NCBI GenBank assembly: GCA_964471945.1
Contig: CAYYIJ010000037.1
Coordinates: forward strand, 1 to 21,713
DNA length: 21,713 nucleotides
Source of the DNA: JASEHD01 sp964471945
GTDB lineage: Bacteria > Bacteroidota > Ignavibacteria > UBA10030 > SZUA-254
Reading direction: 5' to 3'
The notes below the pieces were generated by a model, which saw only the letters and a list, made by a program, of their open reading frames with translations, had not been told where the DNA came from and did no database searches. Below are positions 1 through 8,117 of this stretch, piece after piece. Made by a program: the position numbers and the translations under genes. How positions within the stretch are numbered: position 1 is the first letter of the stretch; the number at the start of each line of letters is the position of its first letter.

Positions 1-4
1 AATT

Positions 5-31
5 CCTTTGCGACCTTGGCGAGCTTTGCGA
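5..31. repeat. Three tandem 9-bp repeats of the TTTGCGA type
   Basis: Three direct 9-bp copies lie end to end: CCTTTGCGA (5-13), CCTTGGCGA (14-22) and GCTTTGCGA (23-31). Copies 1 and 2 differ at one position, as do copies 1 and 3. The block lies about 125 bp beyond the stop codon of the adenylate cyclase gene, outside any gene I can support, and is clearly richer in G and C than the sequence around it. From memory, short TTTGCG / CGCAAAG repeats of this kind recur in intergenic DNA of several bacterial groups. The left end of the array may be cut by the window edge. Function is unknown. Confidence 0.55.
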
Positions 32-155
32 GATGTATTGTTTTGAATTTTTCAGATGTCTTTAACTGCTAATGAACCAAACTCCGAACTGTTGATATTT
101 GATTAGTCATGATATTATAGAAACCGGATAGCTCAATTAGTGAAATATTTCATCC
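32..155. other. Intergenic stretch downstream of the cyclase gene
   Basis: This is the non-coding sequence between the 9-bp repeat array and the stop codon of the adenylate cyclase gene. I see no GC-rich hairpin followed by a T-run in either direction, so no intrinsic terminator can be called. I also see no tRNA-like fold and no credible short gene. Confidence 0.5.
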
Positions 156-2360
156 TTACTTCGTTTGTAAAATAAATACACCATTCCAATCATCTGGCGG
201 AGGAAAATCTTTGAATGTTTCTGCACGTTCAATATACATCTGAGATGGATAATCGCCGGGTGCAAGCTCAAGCGCTTGCCGAAATTTTAATATCGCCTCA
301 TCCCATTCTTTGTTCCTATATAAATTTAATCCGTTGTCATATATATTGATGAATTGTTCAGTTAGATCTGGTATACGGTCGCCTAATAATCCCACAAGCT
401 CATATACACGAATAAATTCAGTTTTTCCTGAAACAACAAGCAAGTCCAATTCTCGCGCATAAACTTTTCCTTCAACCTGCTTGTATGTACTTTCGCTGAT
501 CATGATGCTTGTCCGATACACTTTATTAGCCCCTTCCAGACGAGCCCCTAAGTTTACGCTATCACCAATGACAGTATAATCGAACCGATTTACACCACCC
601 ATATTTCCGACTATCAGTTCGCCAGTATTAATACCAATTCGTGTATTGAGAAGAGGTCGATTTTCCTGTCTCCATCGAATGCGTAATTCTTCTAATCTTT
701 TTTGCATCTGTAAAGCTGCATTGCATGCGCGATATGCATGGTCGGTATGTGGAATTGGCGCGCCCCAAAATGCAACGATTGCATCGCCTTCGTATTTGTC
801 AAGTGTGCCGTCATTTGTAAGTATTATTGCTGTCATTTCACTAAGATATTCATTTAAGATTGCAACAAGATTTTCCGGGGGCATTTTCTCAGATATCTGT
901 GTGAAATTTTCTATGTCGCTGAAAAATACTGTTAAATCTTTTCTTTCTCCGCCCAATTGTAATTTCTCTGGATGTGCAATAAGCTCATCAACGATAGTCG
1001 GATTTACATACCTGCTGAACATATTTTTAATGAGATCTTTTTGCTTGCGCTCGGTGATGTAACTGTAAACTGTACTGCCAACGTAACACACAATGATCGC
1101 AAGGGATGAACTTGTCATATCAGTGAGAAAATTTTCCTTAATGAAGAGTTGCAATGATAACCAGTAAACAAGGAACAGCTCCGCTAAAACAAGCGCAACA
1201 CCTAAAATTTCGATGATAACACTGTATTTTGTCCGGATTGCCTTCAATCCCTCGGTGAAAACAAAAGTAAACAAACTCAAGCCGAAAACAATTAGTGCTG
1301 TCATCCACAATGGCTGCCGCCAAATAAAATTTCCGTCAAGGATACTTTGGATAACGTTCGCATGGATTTCCACGCCGTACATTTTGTTATCGTCATCGTG
1401 TTCTCCTTTTGCAATCGGTGTCGGAAATAAATCTTTGTCTTCAGGCATTGTTGACCCGACGAGAACGATCTTATCTTTAAATGTACCATCGTAAAGATAG
1501 CCGTATTCTGGATCGTCAAAAGTATTTATTTCTTCCCCGGGATTGTTTAATTCTTCAATCGTTTGAAGTTCTTTGTCGTCAATTACATCGGCAAAGCGAA
1601 TTCGCTTGAATGTATTTGATGGTCCATAATAATTAATAAGAAATGATATCGGGTCGTACTGCGGAATAATCTTTTCACGATATCTAAAATTCCCTTCTTC
1701 AACAATTGCCGTGTGAGCAGGTGTTTGATGCAGGGCGATGTTCGCCGCTGCCATTGAAAAAGTCGGTATGGGAAGCTGACGTACTTCATCATAAATAAAT
1801 GGCATGTAACGTCGTACCACACCGTCAACATCTTCACGGGTATTAACAATACCAACGTTGATTGTCGTATCTAAAATAGCGTTTCCATAATTTTGATATT
1901 TTTCTTGAATGATGTAGTGTTTTAATTCGGTTTCTATTTTACCAGCGAGGACGACATTCCCTGCTTCCCTTATTGCACTGCGTAATTGTTCATCTTGTGT
2001 GGAAGACATAGAATCACCATGTCCGAACAAGATATCGATCCCGATTGTACTTGCACCAGCACGCTTGAGATTTTTAACAAGCTTTGTGTAATATGTTCTT
2101 GGCCAGGGCCATTTAGCAGGCAGCGATTTGAACGATTCCTGTGATATTTCTACAATTATGATATCAGTTTTATTTTTAATCACTGGGTTAATACTGCGTT
2201 GACGAAAGCGCATATCTATAAGTGATAACTCGGCTCGTTTTAGGGGTGGAAACTCAATTAAGACATCTTGCGTAAGTAGTAGAATGAAAATTGTTACAAA
2301 AAAACTGATGCTGATGTTGAGGAAAAATAAACGAACCGGTTTTGAAAATCCTCGAGGCAT
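156..2360 (-). CDS. CHASE2-domain class III adenylate cyclase with TPR-like tail
   Basis: Predicted inner-membrane sensor enzyme making cAMP from ATP. An N-terminal membrane segment (about 11-30) precedes a periplasmic CHASE2 domain (about 36-345) with WPWPR at 84-88 and a GVEIHANVIQSIL-like end at 329-341. Three further membrane segments follow (about 352-369, 380-407, 416-434), then a cytoplasmic class III cyclase domain (about 470-655). Catalytic residues look complete: metal-binding D482 and D526, base-selecting K522 and T596, and transition-state N603 and R607. The Lys/Thr pair fits adenylate rather than guanylate cyclase. The C-terminus has one TPR-like repeat (about 675-710) and ends in PPDDWNGVFILQTK, a tail I recall from other CHASE2 cyclases. 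The ATG is 7 bp after the outer-membrane protein gene, with a weak GAG-type ribosome site, so co-translation is likely. The signal sensed is unknown. Length (734 aa) is normal for the architecture. Confidence 0.93.
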   Translation of the reverse strand: MPRGFSKPVRLFFLNISISFFVTIFILLLTQDVLIEFPPLKRAELSLIDMRFRQRSINPVIKNKTDIIIVEISQESFKSLPAKWPWPRTYYTKLVKNLKRAGASTIGIDILFGHGDSMSSTQDEQLRSAIREAGNVVLAGKIETELKHYIIQEKYQNYGNAILDTTINVGIVNTREDVDGVVRRYMPFIYDEVRQLPIPTFSMAAANIALHQTPAHTAIVEEGNFRYREKIIPQYDPISFLINYYGPSNTFKRIRFADVIDDKELQTIEELNNPGEEINTFDDPEYGYLYDGTFKDKIVLVGSTMPEDKDLFPTPIAKGEHDDDNKMYGVEIHANVIQSILDGNFIWRQPLWMTALIVFGLSLFTFVFTEGLKAIRTKYSVIIEILGVALVLAELFLVYWLSLQLFIKENFLTDMTSSSLAIIVCYVGSTVYSYITERKQKDLIKNMFSRYVNPTIVDELIAHPEKLQLGGERKDLTVFFSDIENFTQISEKMPPENLVAILNEYLSEMTAIILTNDGTLDKYEGDAIVAFWGAPIPHTDHAYRACNAALQMQKRLEELRIRWRQENRPLLNTRIGINTGELIVGNMGGVNRFDYTVIGDSVNLGARLEGANKVYRTSIMISESTYKQVEGKVYARELDLLVVSGKTEFIRVYELVGLLGDRIPDLTEQFINIYDNGLNLYRNKEWDEAILKFRQALELAPGDYPSQMYIERAETFKDFPPPDDWNGVFILQTK

Positions 2361-2367
2361 GATTTGT

Positions 2368-4815
2368 TCAGATCTCGACCCGGAGAATGAGATTCCAGAT
2401 TATATCATTACTTGTTCGGTTGAGATTATACATCTTTTGGTTGAAATATAGATCCAACTGTGTTTGAGCGCTGAGATTTTTGTAGAAATAATATTGCGCA
2501 CTCAACGTGGCCAGCATTCTTGATATTTCACCAAATGTCGGATTAAATCTTGCAAATAGTCTTAGCTTTTCATCCAACATGATGTAGTTTGCATTTATTG
2601 AAAGTGTCGTATAGCTAAGTTTCGTTGTTTGATTTTTGCCTGACGGAAAACGGTTCGAGTTATATGACAATGAAAACATCGTCTGTAGTGGAATTTTGAA
2701 CGTTGAAAAATTGCTGATAGTAAAATTGGTATTTTTTGTGTCAAAATTTCTTTCTGTATAATCATTCTTATTTGAAGTACTCACTCCCATAGAAGCGTTA
2801 TGACGTAAACCAATAAGGTCATAATCTTTACCAATTTGAAAAATTACGCGGTTCGTTTTATCATCAGTTCCATAAAATTTGTCCTGCCTGCCATTTTGAT
2901 TCGAATTGATAAGGTAGGCGATTGTTACATTTGGTGCATTTATTCTTGGATAGTAAGATATTCCGATATTAGTGGTAGTACTTACAGTTGTTGCAATTTT
3001 AGTTTTAACGGTATTGTCAAGGAGTCGTTCGTGTCCTGCCAATATGAATATTTGATTGTCGAAAAGTCGAAGGCGATTCGAGATATTATAACCTTGTACA
3101 TCATTCCGAAGGAACGGCTGCCCAAACGACTCATAACTTTCAGCGTGGCGGAGATGGGTAAACTTAAATGTATTGTTGAAATAATTTAATGCAGTGCCTG
3201 TTTCGTATGATAATGTTGGTATATTTTTGAAAAAATTTAATGCATTGACTGTATCGTATGGAAGAGGTACGAGATATTGATTGACGGTAATTATAGGAGA
3301 AACGATATCTCTAAATTTTCGGATATTATCTCGAAACTTTTCAGTTTTGTTGGCAAACATACTATCAATTTCACTATCACTAATCTTTCCCTTGCTGAAA
3401 TCTTTATTACTTGCACTTAATGCGGCTTGCCCCCAAAATTCAAGATTTCGATTGTCGAATGACACTAAAAAATCAGAGCCAAAAACAACGTTTTCCTTAG
3501 GTTTTATACCATATTTAATTGAGTTAATATCATCCTTTGATTTAAAATATGTAAAACCAAAATGTGTACCCTCTCGCTTTCCAAAGCTTGGGCGAACCAC
3601 AAAAAGTTCACGCTCGTAGGTTCCATATTTGTATTCAGCCCAAAGAGAATCTTGATAAGGTGCAAATATTTCTGTTTTAATAGGGCGATTGGTTTCATTT
3701 CTCACACTATCAATTTTGGAGAATAGAAATGGATGTGATATTTCTCCATCTACTCGACGAGTGATAATACCCTTTGCAATATCAAGATTAAAAATATCAA
3801 GAGTAAGACTGCCGGTTAACCCTCTTACACGTTTACCACTCATTATCAAGTCGGGTAATATTGGATAACTATCGCCATATCCAATTTTGAGCCATGGAGA
3901 TTCCAATCCAATAAAAAAACGGTTTTGGGGTTGCCGATATTCTTTTTCCTCATTCGTTAAGTACAAATTACCTTTTACTTGAAACACATCATAACCGCCT
4001 CTTGCTGAGATTGTACTGCGATTGTATGGAACGACACGGTCGGAAATATTCTCCTGTCGTGTTTCTAATTGAAGTGAAGATGAATACGTCCACGGGCTTG
4101 ATGATCTACTAATAGTTCGGGTAACGCCCTCACCGATTACAGTAAAATTCCATGAGAAGTTTTTTACTGTGTTTCCAATTGTATCTTTCATAGCAACACT
4201 GATTGTGTGCTGTCCCGCTTTTAATAATAAGTTTGCGTTTTCTGGTTTCACAACAAAAAGATCTTCAGCTCGTACAGTATATGCCGATAAGTCATTTTCA
4301 TCCAGAAGGATCTGAATAGAATCTAATTCAATTAATGAATCAGGATAGTAAAGCGAAAATGATATGAGAACATCTTCCAAATAAACACGTTCATCTCGTT
4401 CGGGACTGAGAATAATAAATTCACTTGTTAAATCAGAAGCAGGTTTGAGGTCGATCCTAAACGGTTGCTGTTCTGCGTTTTCAAGCGGATAGGTTTCTGG
4501 GTCATCCTGGCTGCGAACGTGGAGGATGAAATAATACTCGATAAATGGCGGAAGAAGCACTTCAGCGGGAAGTGAAAAGGAGGCGGTGTTGTTGGTAAGC
4601 GTCATTTCGGCATGTTTAAAATTGCGCTCACCAAACTGTCGATATGCAATCTCAATTTGATCGAGTAAATTTGATTGCATGAGATCAACCTGGATTGTAA
4701 GTGGCTGACCTTGATGCAATGAACCGATATTTACCCTTGCAATTTTATCGCTTACCTGTGCATGTACAAATGATGCAATAAAAAGAAATACAGCTGCAAT
4801 AAAAAATTTTTTCAC
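2368..4815 (-). CDS. Secreted protein with predicted outer-membrane beta-barrel
   Basis: I do not recognise a named family. The 815-aa product starts with a clear signal peptide (about 1-19, cleavage likely after VHA). Residues about 20-240 look like one or two Ig-like beta-sandwich domains. The rest (about 240-815) is made of alternating short beta strands rich in Tyr, Phe, Asn and Ser, with a GDSYPILPDLIMSGKRVRG stretch near 310-330, as in large outer-membrane barrels of Bacteroidota-like bacteria. It ends in ILRVEI, without the usual final Phe. The start codon is GTG (GTG AAA AAA) with no clear Shine-Dalgarno; no in-frame ATG is better placed. It follows the FecR-domain gene by 75 bp, which hold a candidate promoter, and precedes the cyclase gene by 7 bp. 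Its place suggests the surface end of an envelope signalling relay, which is inference. Confidence is high that the gene is real, moderate for the barrel, low for the role. Confidence 0.8.
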   Translation of the reverse strand: MKKFFIAAVFLFIASFVHAQVSDKIARVNIGSLHQGQPLTIQVDLMQSNLLDQIEIAYRQFGERNFKHAEMTLTNNTASFSLPAEVLLPPFIEYYFILHVRSQDDPETYPLENAEQQPFRIDLKPASDLTSEFIILSPERDERVYLEDVLISFSLYYPDSLIELDSIQILLDENDLSAYTVRAEDLFVVKPENANLLLKAGQHTISVAMKDTIGNTVKNFSWNFTVIGEGVTRTISRSSSPWTYSSSLQLETRQENISDRVVPYNRSTISARGGYDVFQVKGNLYLTNEEKEYRQPQNRFFIGLESPWLKIGYGDSYPILPDLIMSGKRVRGLTGSLTLDIFNLDIAKGIITRRVDGEISHPFLFSKIDSVRNETNRPIKTEIFAPYQDSLWAEYKYGTYERELFVVRPSFGKREGTHFGFTYFKSKDDINSIKYGIKPKENVVFGSDFLVSFDNRNLEFWGQAALSASNKDFSKGKISDSEIDSMFANKTEKFRDNIRKFRDIVSPIITVNQYLVPLPYDTVNALNFFKNIPTLSYETGTALNYFNNTFKFTHLRHAESYESFGQPFLRNDVQGYNISNRLRLFDNQIFILAGHERLLDNTVKTKIATTVSTTTNIGISYYPRINAPNVTIAYLINSNQNGRQDKFYGTDDKTNRVIFQIGKDYDLIGLRHNASMGVSTSNKNDYTERNFDTKNTNFTISNFSTFKIPLQTMFSLSYNSNRFPSGKNQTTKLSYTTLSINANYIMLDEKLRLFARFNPTFGEISRMLATLSAQYYFYKNLSAQTQLDLYFNQKMYNLNRTSNDIIWNLILRVEI

Positions 4816-4820
4816 GAATT

Positions 4821-4854
4821 CATAACTATAAAATGGTTATTATTTTTAGTTATG
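4821..4854 (-). repeat. 8-bp inverted repeat over the promoter region
   Basis: A perfect inverted repeat, CATAACTA (4821-4828) and TAGTTATG (4847-4854), separated by 18 bp. Read on the minus strand it ends 5 bp before the GTG start of the outer-membrane protein gene. One arm touches the candidate -35 box and the other covers the predicted transcription start. It could be an operator, or a weak AT-rich hairpin near the translation start. Chance cannot be excluded in sequence this AT-rich. Confidence 0.35.
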
Positions 4855-4858
4855 TCAA
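4830..4858 (-). promoter_or_regulatory. Candidate promoter for the outer-membrane protein and cyclase genes
   Basis: On the minus strand a perfect TTGACA (4858 to 4853) is followed after exactly 17 bp by CATTTT (4835 to 4830). The -35 box is consensus; the -10 box matches TATAAT at three positions, including A2 and T6. Transcription would start near 4823, giving a leader of only about 8 nt before the GTG. It lies in the only sizeable gap inside the lower half of the module. A better -10 (TATAGT) exists but at 22 bp, which is too far. Confidence 0.35.
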
Positions 4859-4890
4859 GATACAAAAATTACAATTAATTCGCACCAAAT

Positions 4891-5592
4891 TTATTGTTTG
4901 TATCGCAGCTTCAATTCTTTTTTATTACCATCGGGATCCTTTAACTCAAGTTTCAACTCATTCAATATTCCACCAAGTGCTGCACTTGCTGCTTGATTTA
5001 TTTCTTCTTCCGTAGCTTTCCTTGATGTAACTGCTCCTGTTTCGTCAGAAAAACCGATAAAACCAGCTCCCACGTCGATCTCATTATTTGATATTAAATT
5101 TCTGAGATTAACTAACCCTTCGGTAACAACTAGTGTATCATATCCCTTACCGCTGCTCCATTTTCCTTTTGTACCCCGGATAGATGCGACTGAAGTCGGA
5201 GACGTGAGACGAAACTGCTCATTCCCTTGTTTCTGAACATCGAATCCGAATGAACCTTTATGAAGATGTGCTTGTTTTGTCATCGTACCGCGCTGTCCTT
5301 CACCATGAAGTGTTAATTCCGACTCTTCTCGCAAACGAACGATGCTGTTATCTTTAAATTTTATAATCGCCAGCGATTTTTCTGCTGTCCGAACCCAGTT
5401 ACCGCTATCTAACATATCTCCCTTGTCCGCTTTTGTCCAATCGGTTGTTTCCGTTTTCTTCGTAACATCTTGAATAACTTTTGTCATGACTGCGAGCGAT
5501 ATTTTATCTATTGTGTAGCCAGAGAATAAACCAATTAGGATTAAACTGGTAATTACCATTAAACTGCTTTTAAATTTTTTTTGAGTTGTCAT
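4891..5592 (-). CDS. Membrane-anchored FecR-domain protein
   Basis: Predicted type II membrane protein: a short basic N-terminus, one membrane segment (about residues 11-30 counting from the ATG at 5592), then a periplasmic FecR domain (about 73-170) with the family core SPTSVASIRGT, and a charged Lys/Glu-rich C-terminus. Unlike true FecR it has no N-terminal cytoplasmic anti-sigma domain, and no sigma-factor gene is adjacent. The reading frame also has an ATG at 5598. I prefer 5592 because the AAAGGAG ribosome site then lies 9 nt upstream of the start, against 3 nt for the other. The preceding gene's TAA stop runs straight into that ribosome site (TAAAGGAG), so translation is probably coupled. 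FecR domains are beta-structured periplasmic modules that pass signals between envelope proteins. A role between the outer-membrane protein and the CHASE2 cyclase is inferred from gene order only. Confidence 0.85.
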   Translation of the reverse strand: MTTQKKFKSSLMVITSLILIGLFSGYTIDKISLAVMTKVIQDVTKKTETTDWTKADKGDMLDSGNWVRTAEKSLAIIKFKDNSIVRLREESELTLHGEGQRGTMTKQAHLHKGSFGFDVQKQGNEQFRLTSPTSVASIRGTKGKWSSGKGYDTLVVTEGLVNLRNLISNNEIDVGAGFIGFSDETGAVTSRKATEEEINQAASAALGGILNELKLELKDPDGNKKELKLRYKQ

Positions 5593-5601
5593 AATCATAG
5601 T

Positions 5602-5608
5602 CTCCTTT
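5602..5608 (-). promoter_or_regulatory. Ribosome binding site that sets the FecR-domain protein start
   Basis: AAAGGAG on the minus strand, overlapping the TAA stop of the upstream gene. It is 9 nt from the ATG at 5592 and only 3 nt from the in-frame ATG at 5598, which favours the downstream start. Confidence 0.65.
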
Positions 5609-6707
5609 ATTCAAAACTCACTTCGATATTTTCATCAATCTTTTTCAACTCGTTAATAATTTTCATAAGTTCACCTCGTGAAATTACGGTGCCATTTAGC
5701 ATATATTGACCGCTCGTTATAAAATTATTCTTACGAATCTGATCGAAAATTGCCGAATGTTGATTCCCTAAATTTTCTTCGAGAATTTTAAGAATCGGAT
5801 CTACCGTCAATTTCTGAGAGGAAAGATTTTCTTGAGTTGAACTTGAAACGGAAAATAAACTAATGGGGCTGGAGATTTCATTTTCAATGCCGTTAACCTC
5901 GCGGATTTTACTCACGACACGCCAAACATATGATTTACCTTGTTCTAACGGACGACCACCTGAATAAAGAAACGAATTTTGATTCTCCATTATTGGTTTT
6001 TCATTCATTGGTGGATCCTGCATGATAGCATCTTCACGAGATTGGCCGGGCAATTTTTCAGCAATCGTGATAATTCCTGTACGACCTTCGTGGAAGAATT
6101 CAAAAAAAGGAAATTCGTTTGTTGTTTCACCGTCGCGTGGTGAATGAAGTTCCACGCGCGATGGATTCTTTAAATCAATTGGTTCAATAGGATTAACGGG
6201 TATTACATATTCACCCTGTTCGTTACTAAGTTTAAAATCAAATTCATATCTACCTGCTGGAAATTTCCCGGTTGCGAGTGCAACATTTAGGACTTTTTCT
6301 CTTACATCCGCAGGTGGTTCAAATTTTTTTGACTTGATTTCGGAATTTTTTCCTATCATCAAGTTCGTTATTACTTTTCCACCGGTAGGTACATCAAATG
6401 GTAGTGTGGTAAAGGTAACCGGTTCCGGGAGCCGAGTTCCGTCCGCCAATGTAATCTTCAAGGAAATATCAAGTTGAACACTGACTGAACCACATGTATC
6501 ATTCCCAATAAAGAGAGTGAATAATAGGGTTTTGGTTTCAAAATGTTCGAGATCGATATTGGCGGGTGAAAGTTGTTGAAATGGCGACATGCTTACTCTC
6601 ATGGTCAAGCATTGAGAGCTTAACGTTTGAGGCGCCACCATGCTAATTATTAACAATAGTATTAAAAACAGTAAACTGAACTGAAAATTTCTATTTATGG
6701 TTTTCAT
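5607..6707 (-). CDS. Secreted protein with Ig/FN3-like domain, function unknown
   Basis: No family is recognised. The 366-aa product has an N-terminal hydrophobic signal (about 8-27) with no convincing lipobox, so it is probably soluble in the periplasm or held by the uncleaved signal. Residues about 33-175 are beta-rich with a PVTFTTLPFDVPTGGK stretch. Residues about 185-290 resemble an FN3/Ig-like module (SPRDGETTNEFPFFEF, then GKSYVWRVVSKI). The last 70 residues look helical and charged. The ATG has a GAGG ribosome site 5 nt upstream. It is the first gene of the envelope module, 83 bp after rseP, with a candidate promoter overlapping the rseP stop, and the FecR-domain gene follows at once. 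Its place suggests a periplasmic partner of the FecR-domain protein, perhaps ligand binding; this is inference. Confidence 0.8.
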   Translation of the reverse strand: MKTINRNFQFSLLFLILLLIISMVAPQTLSSQCLTMRVSMSPFQQLSPANIDLEHFETKTLLFTLFIGNDTCGSVSVQLDISLKITLADGTRLPEPVTFTTLPFDVPTGGKVITNLMIGKNSEIKSKKFEPPADVREKVLNVALATGKFPAGRYEFDFKLSNEQGEYVIPVNPIEPIDLKNPSRVELHSPRDGETTNEFPFFEFFHEGRTGIITIAEKLPGQSREDAIMQDPPMNEKPIMENQNSFLYSGGRPLEQGKSYVWRVVSKIREVNGIENEISSPISLFSVSSSTQENLSSQKLTVDPILKILEENLGNQHSAIFDQIRKNNFITSGQYMLNGTVISRGELMKIINELKKIDENIEVSFE

Positions 6708-6765
6708 AAGAACCTCAATATAAAGTATTTTATTCTATAGATAATATAGTTTTCGTTTAAGAAAG

Positions 6766-6794
6766 AAAATGTGTGTATTATCACCCAAAGTCAA
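6766..6794 (-). promoter_or_regulatory. Candidate promoter for the envelope signalling module
   Basis: On the minus strand TTGACT (6794 to 6789) overlaps the rseP stop codon and is followed after exactly 17 bp by CATTTT (6771 to 6766). It has the same architecture as the candidate promoter at 4830-4858. Transcription would start near 6759, leaving a leader of about 52 nt before the ATG at 6707. The -10 match is modest. Confidence 0.33.
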
Positions 6795-8104
6795 AAACGG
6801 GAGATATCATTGTAAATTATGAATGCCATAAATGCAAGCAATAGTATCAAACCCGCTTGTTGAATGGCTATTTTCACCTTATATGGAATTTCCTGCCTAA
6901 AAATTTTCTCAAAAAACAACATTATTAAGTGACCACCATCAAGGGCAGGGATAGGTAATATGTTGATTATTGCCAAACTCATACTTAGTTGTGCCATGAA
7001 CCAAATAAACATTAAAAATCCATACTCAGCGCTTTGTGTGGCAAGCTGAGCAATTGCAATTGGTCCGCCTAAGGACTCTTTGACAGAAGTTTTTCCACTG
7101 AATATTTTACTGATCGTTAAATAAAAAAGTTTAGCAGATTCTTTGATGTCTTTTAAACCTTCACCAGTTGCTCCGATAATTGAGTACTCGATTTTTCTTG
7201 AAGGTCCAAGGTATCGGCTTCCTATCCTGATACCTATTCTACCTTCTTCGGTAACTGTTGTGGTGCTTGCTAGTATTTCACTTCCCCGCTTCAAAGTTAT
7301 CGTGATTTGCTTTCCCGCATTGGCTTTAATGAGTTTTATTACTTTGGGCTGATTGACTGGGATATTGTTGACTGCTATTATTGTATCTCCAAGCTTTAAT
7401 CCCATTTTGCTGGCGGGCATATTTAGTTCTACACCCTCGATGATTGCAACCGTGTGAGCAACCATAATCCCTGCCTGGTTTTGTGATGGGGGCGGAATAC
7501 TCTTCGCAGGAATATAAATCTGAACGTGCCGCCCTTGCCGCTCAACATTCAAGGTAATATTATTTCCTAAATTTTCGATGTAAATGAGTTGAAGAATCTC
7601 ATCCCAATGTGCTATCGATTTATCATTAACGGATAGAATTTTGTCGCCCTCGACTAATCCCGCCTTTTCAAAGAAGCTGCCCTCAACAACATATCCAACC
7701 TCTGTTGTTTCGGCAATAGAAGAACCTTGAACAAAATGAATGCTTGAAAAAATCAACACGGCAAGAAAAATATTCATAATCACACCAGCTGAAATTACAG
7801 TCATGCGTGCCCAGATAGGTTTCGACCGATATTCCCATGGCTGCGGTTCCTTATTCGCAAATTCAGTATCCATACTTTCGTCTACCATACCAGCTATTTT
7901 TACATAACCGCCAATCGGAATCCATGAAATACAATAATCTGTACCACCAATTTTCTTACCAAAAGCCCTCGGGGGGAATCCTATCGAAAATCTATCTACT
8001 CGCATGCCCAATAGTTTGGCTGCAAGAAAATGACCAAGCTCGTGGATAAATATCAATACCCCTAAAGTTATCATTGTGTATAATATCATATTCAAAATTT
8101 GCAT
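6791..8104 (-). CDS. rseP: RseP-type site-2 intramembrane metalloprotease
   Basis: Zinc protease that cuts transmembrane segments of anti-sigma factors and other single-pass membrane proteins in the inner membrane. The HExxH zinc motif is at H21-E22-H25 in the first membrane segment. Two periplasmic PDZ-like domains follow (about 125-205 and 205-290), and the third zinc ligand motif NILPIPALDGGH lies at about 381-392 with D389. The length (437 aa) is near that of E. coli RseP (450 aa). The ATG has an AAGGGG ribosome site 4 nt away. It follows dxr by 13 bp, a common pairing in bacteria. The protein encoded two genes further on is a single-pass FecR-domain protein, a topology RseP can cleave; whether it is a substrate here is inference. 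Confidence 0.95.
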   Translation of the reverse strand: MQILNMILYTMITLGVLIFIHELGHFLAAKLLGMRVDRFSIGFPPRAFGKKIGGTDYCISWIPIGGYVKIAGMVDESMDTEFANKEPQPWEYRSKPIWARMTVISAGVIMNIFLAVLIFSSIHFVQGSSIAETTEVGYVVEGSFFEKAGLVEGDKILSVNDKSIAHWDEILQLIYIENLGNNITLNVERQGRHVQIYIPAKSIPPPSQNQAGIMVAHTVAIIEGVELNMPASKMGLKLGDTIIAVNNIPVNQPKVIKLIKANAGKQITITLKRGSEILASTTTVTEEGRIGIRIGSRYLGPSRKIEYSIIGATGEGLKDIKESAKLFYLTISKIFSGKTSVKESLGGPIAIAQLATQSAEYGFLMFIWFMAQLSMSLAIINILPIPALDGGHLIMLFFEKIFRQEIPYKVKIAIQQAGLILLLAFMAFIIYNDISRF

Positions 8105-8117
8105 ACAACCCCTTCTA

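Noticed and set aside
646..1062. Plus-strand open frame of 138 codons
   Set aside because: It is antisense to the cyclase catalytic domain, with no ribosome site or domain signature.
3281..3619. Plus-strand open frame of 112 codons
   Set aside because: It is antisense to the predicted outer-membrane protein gene; no supporting start signal or family.
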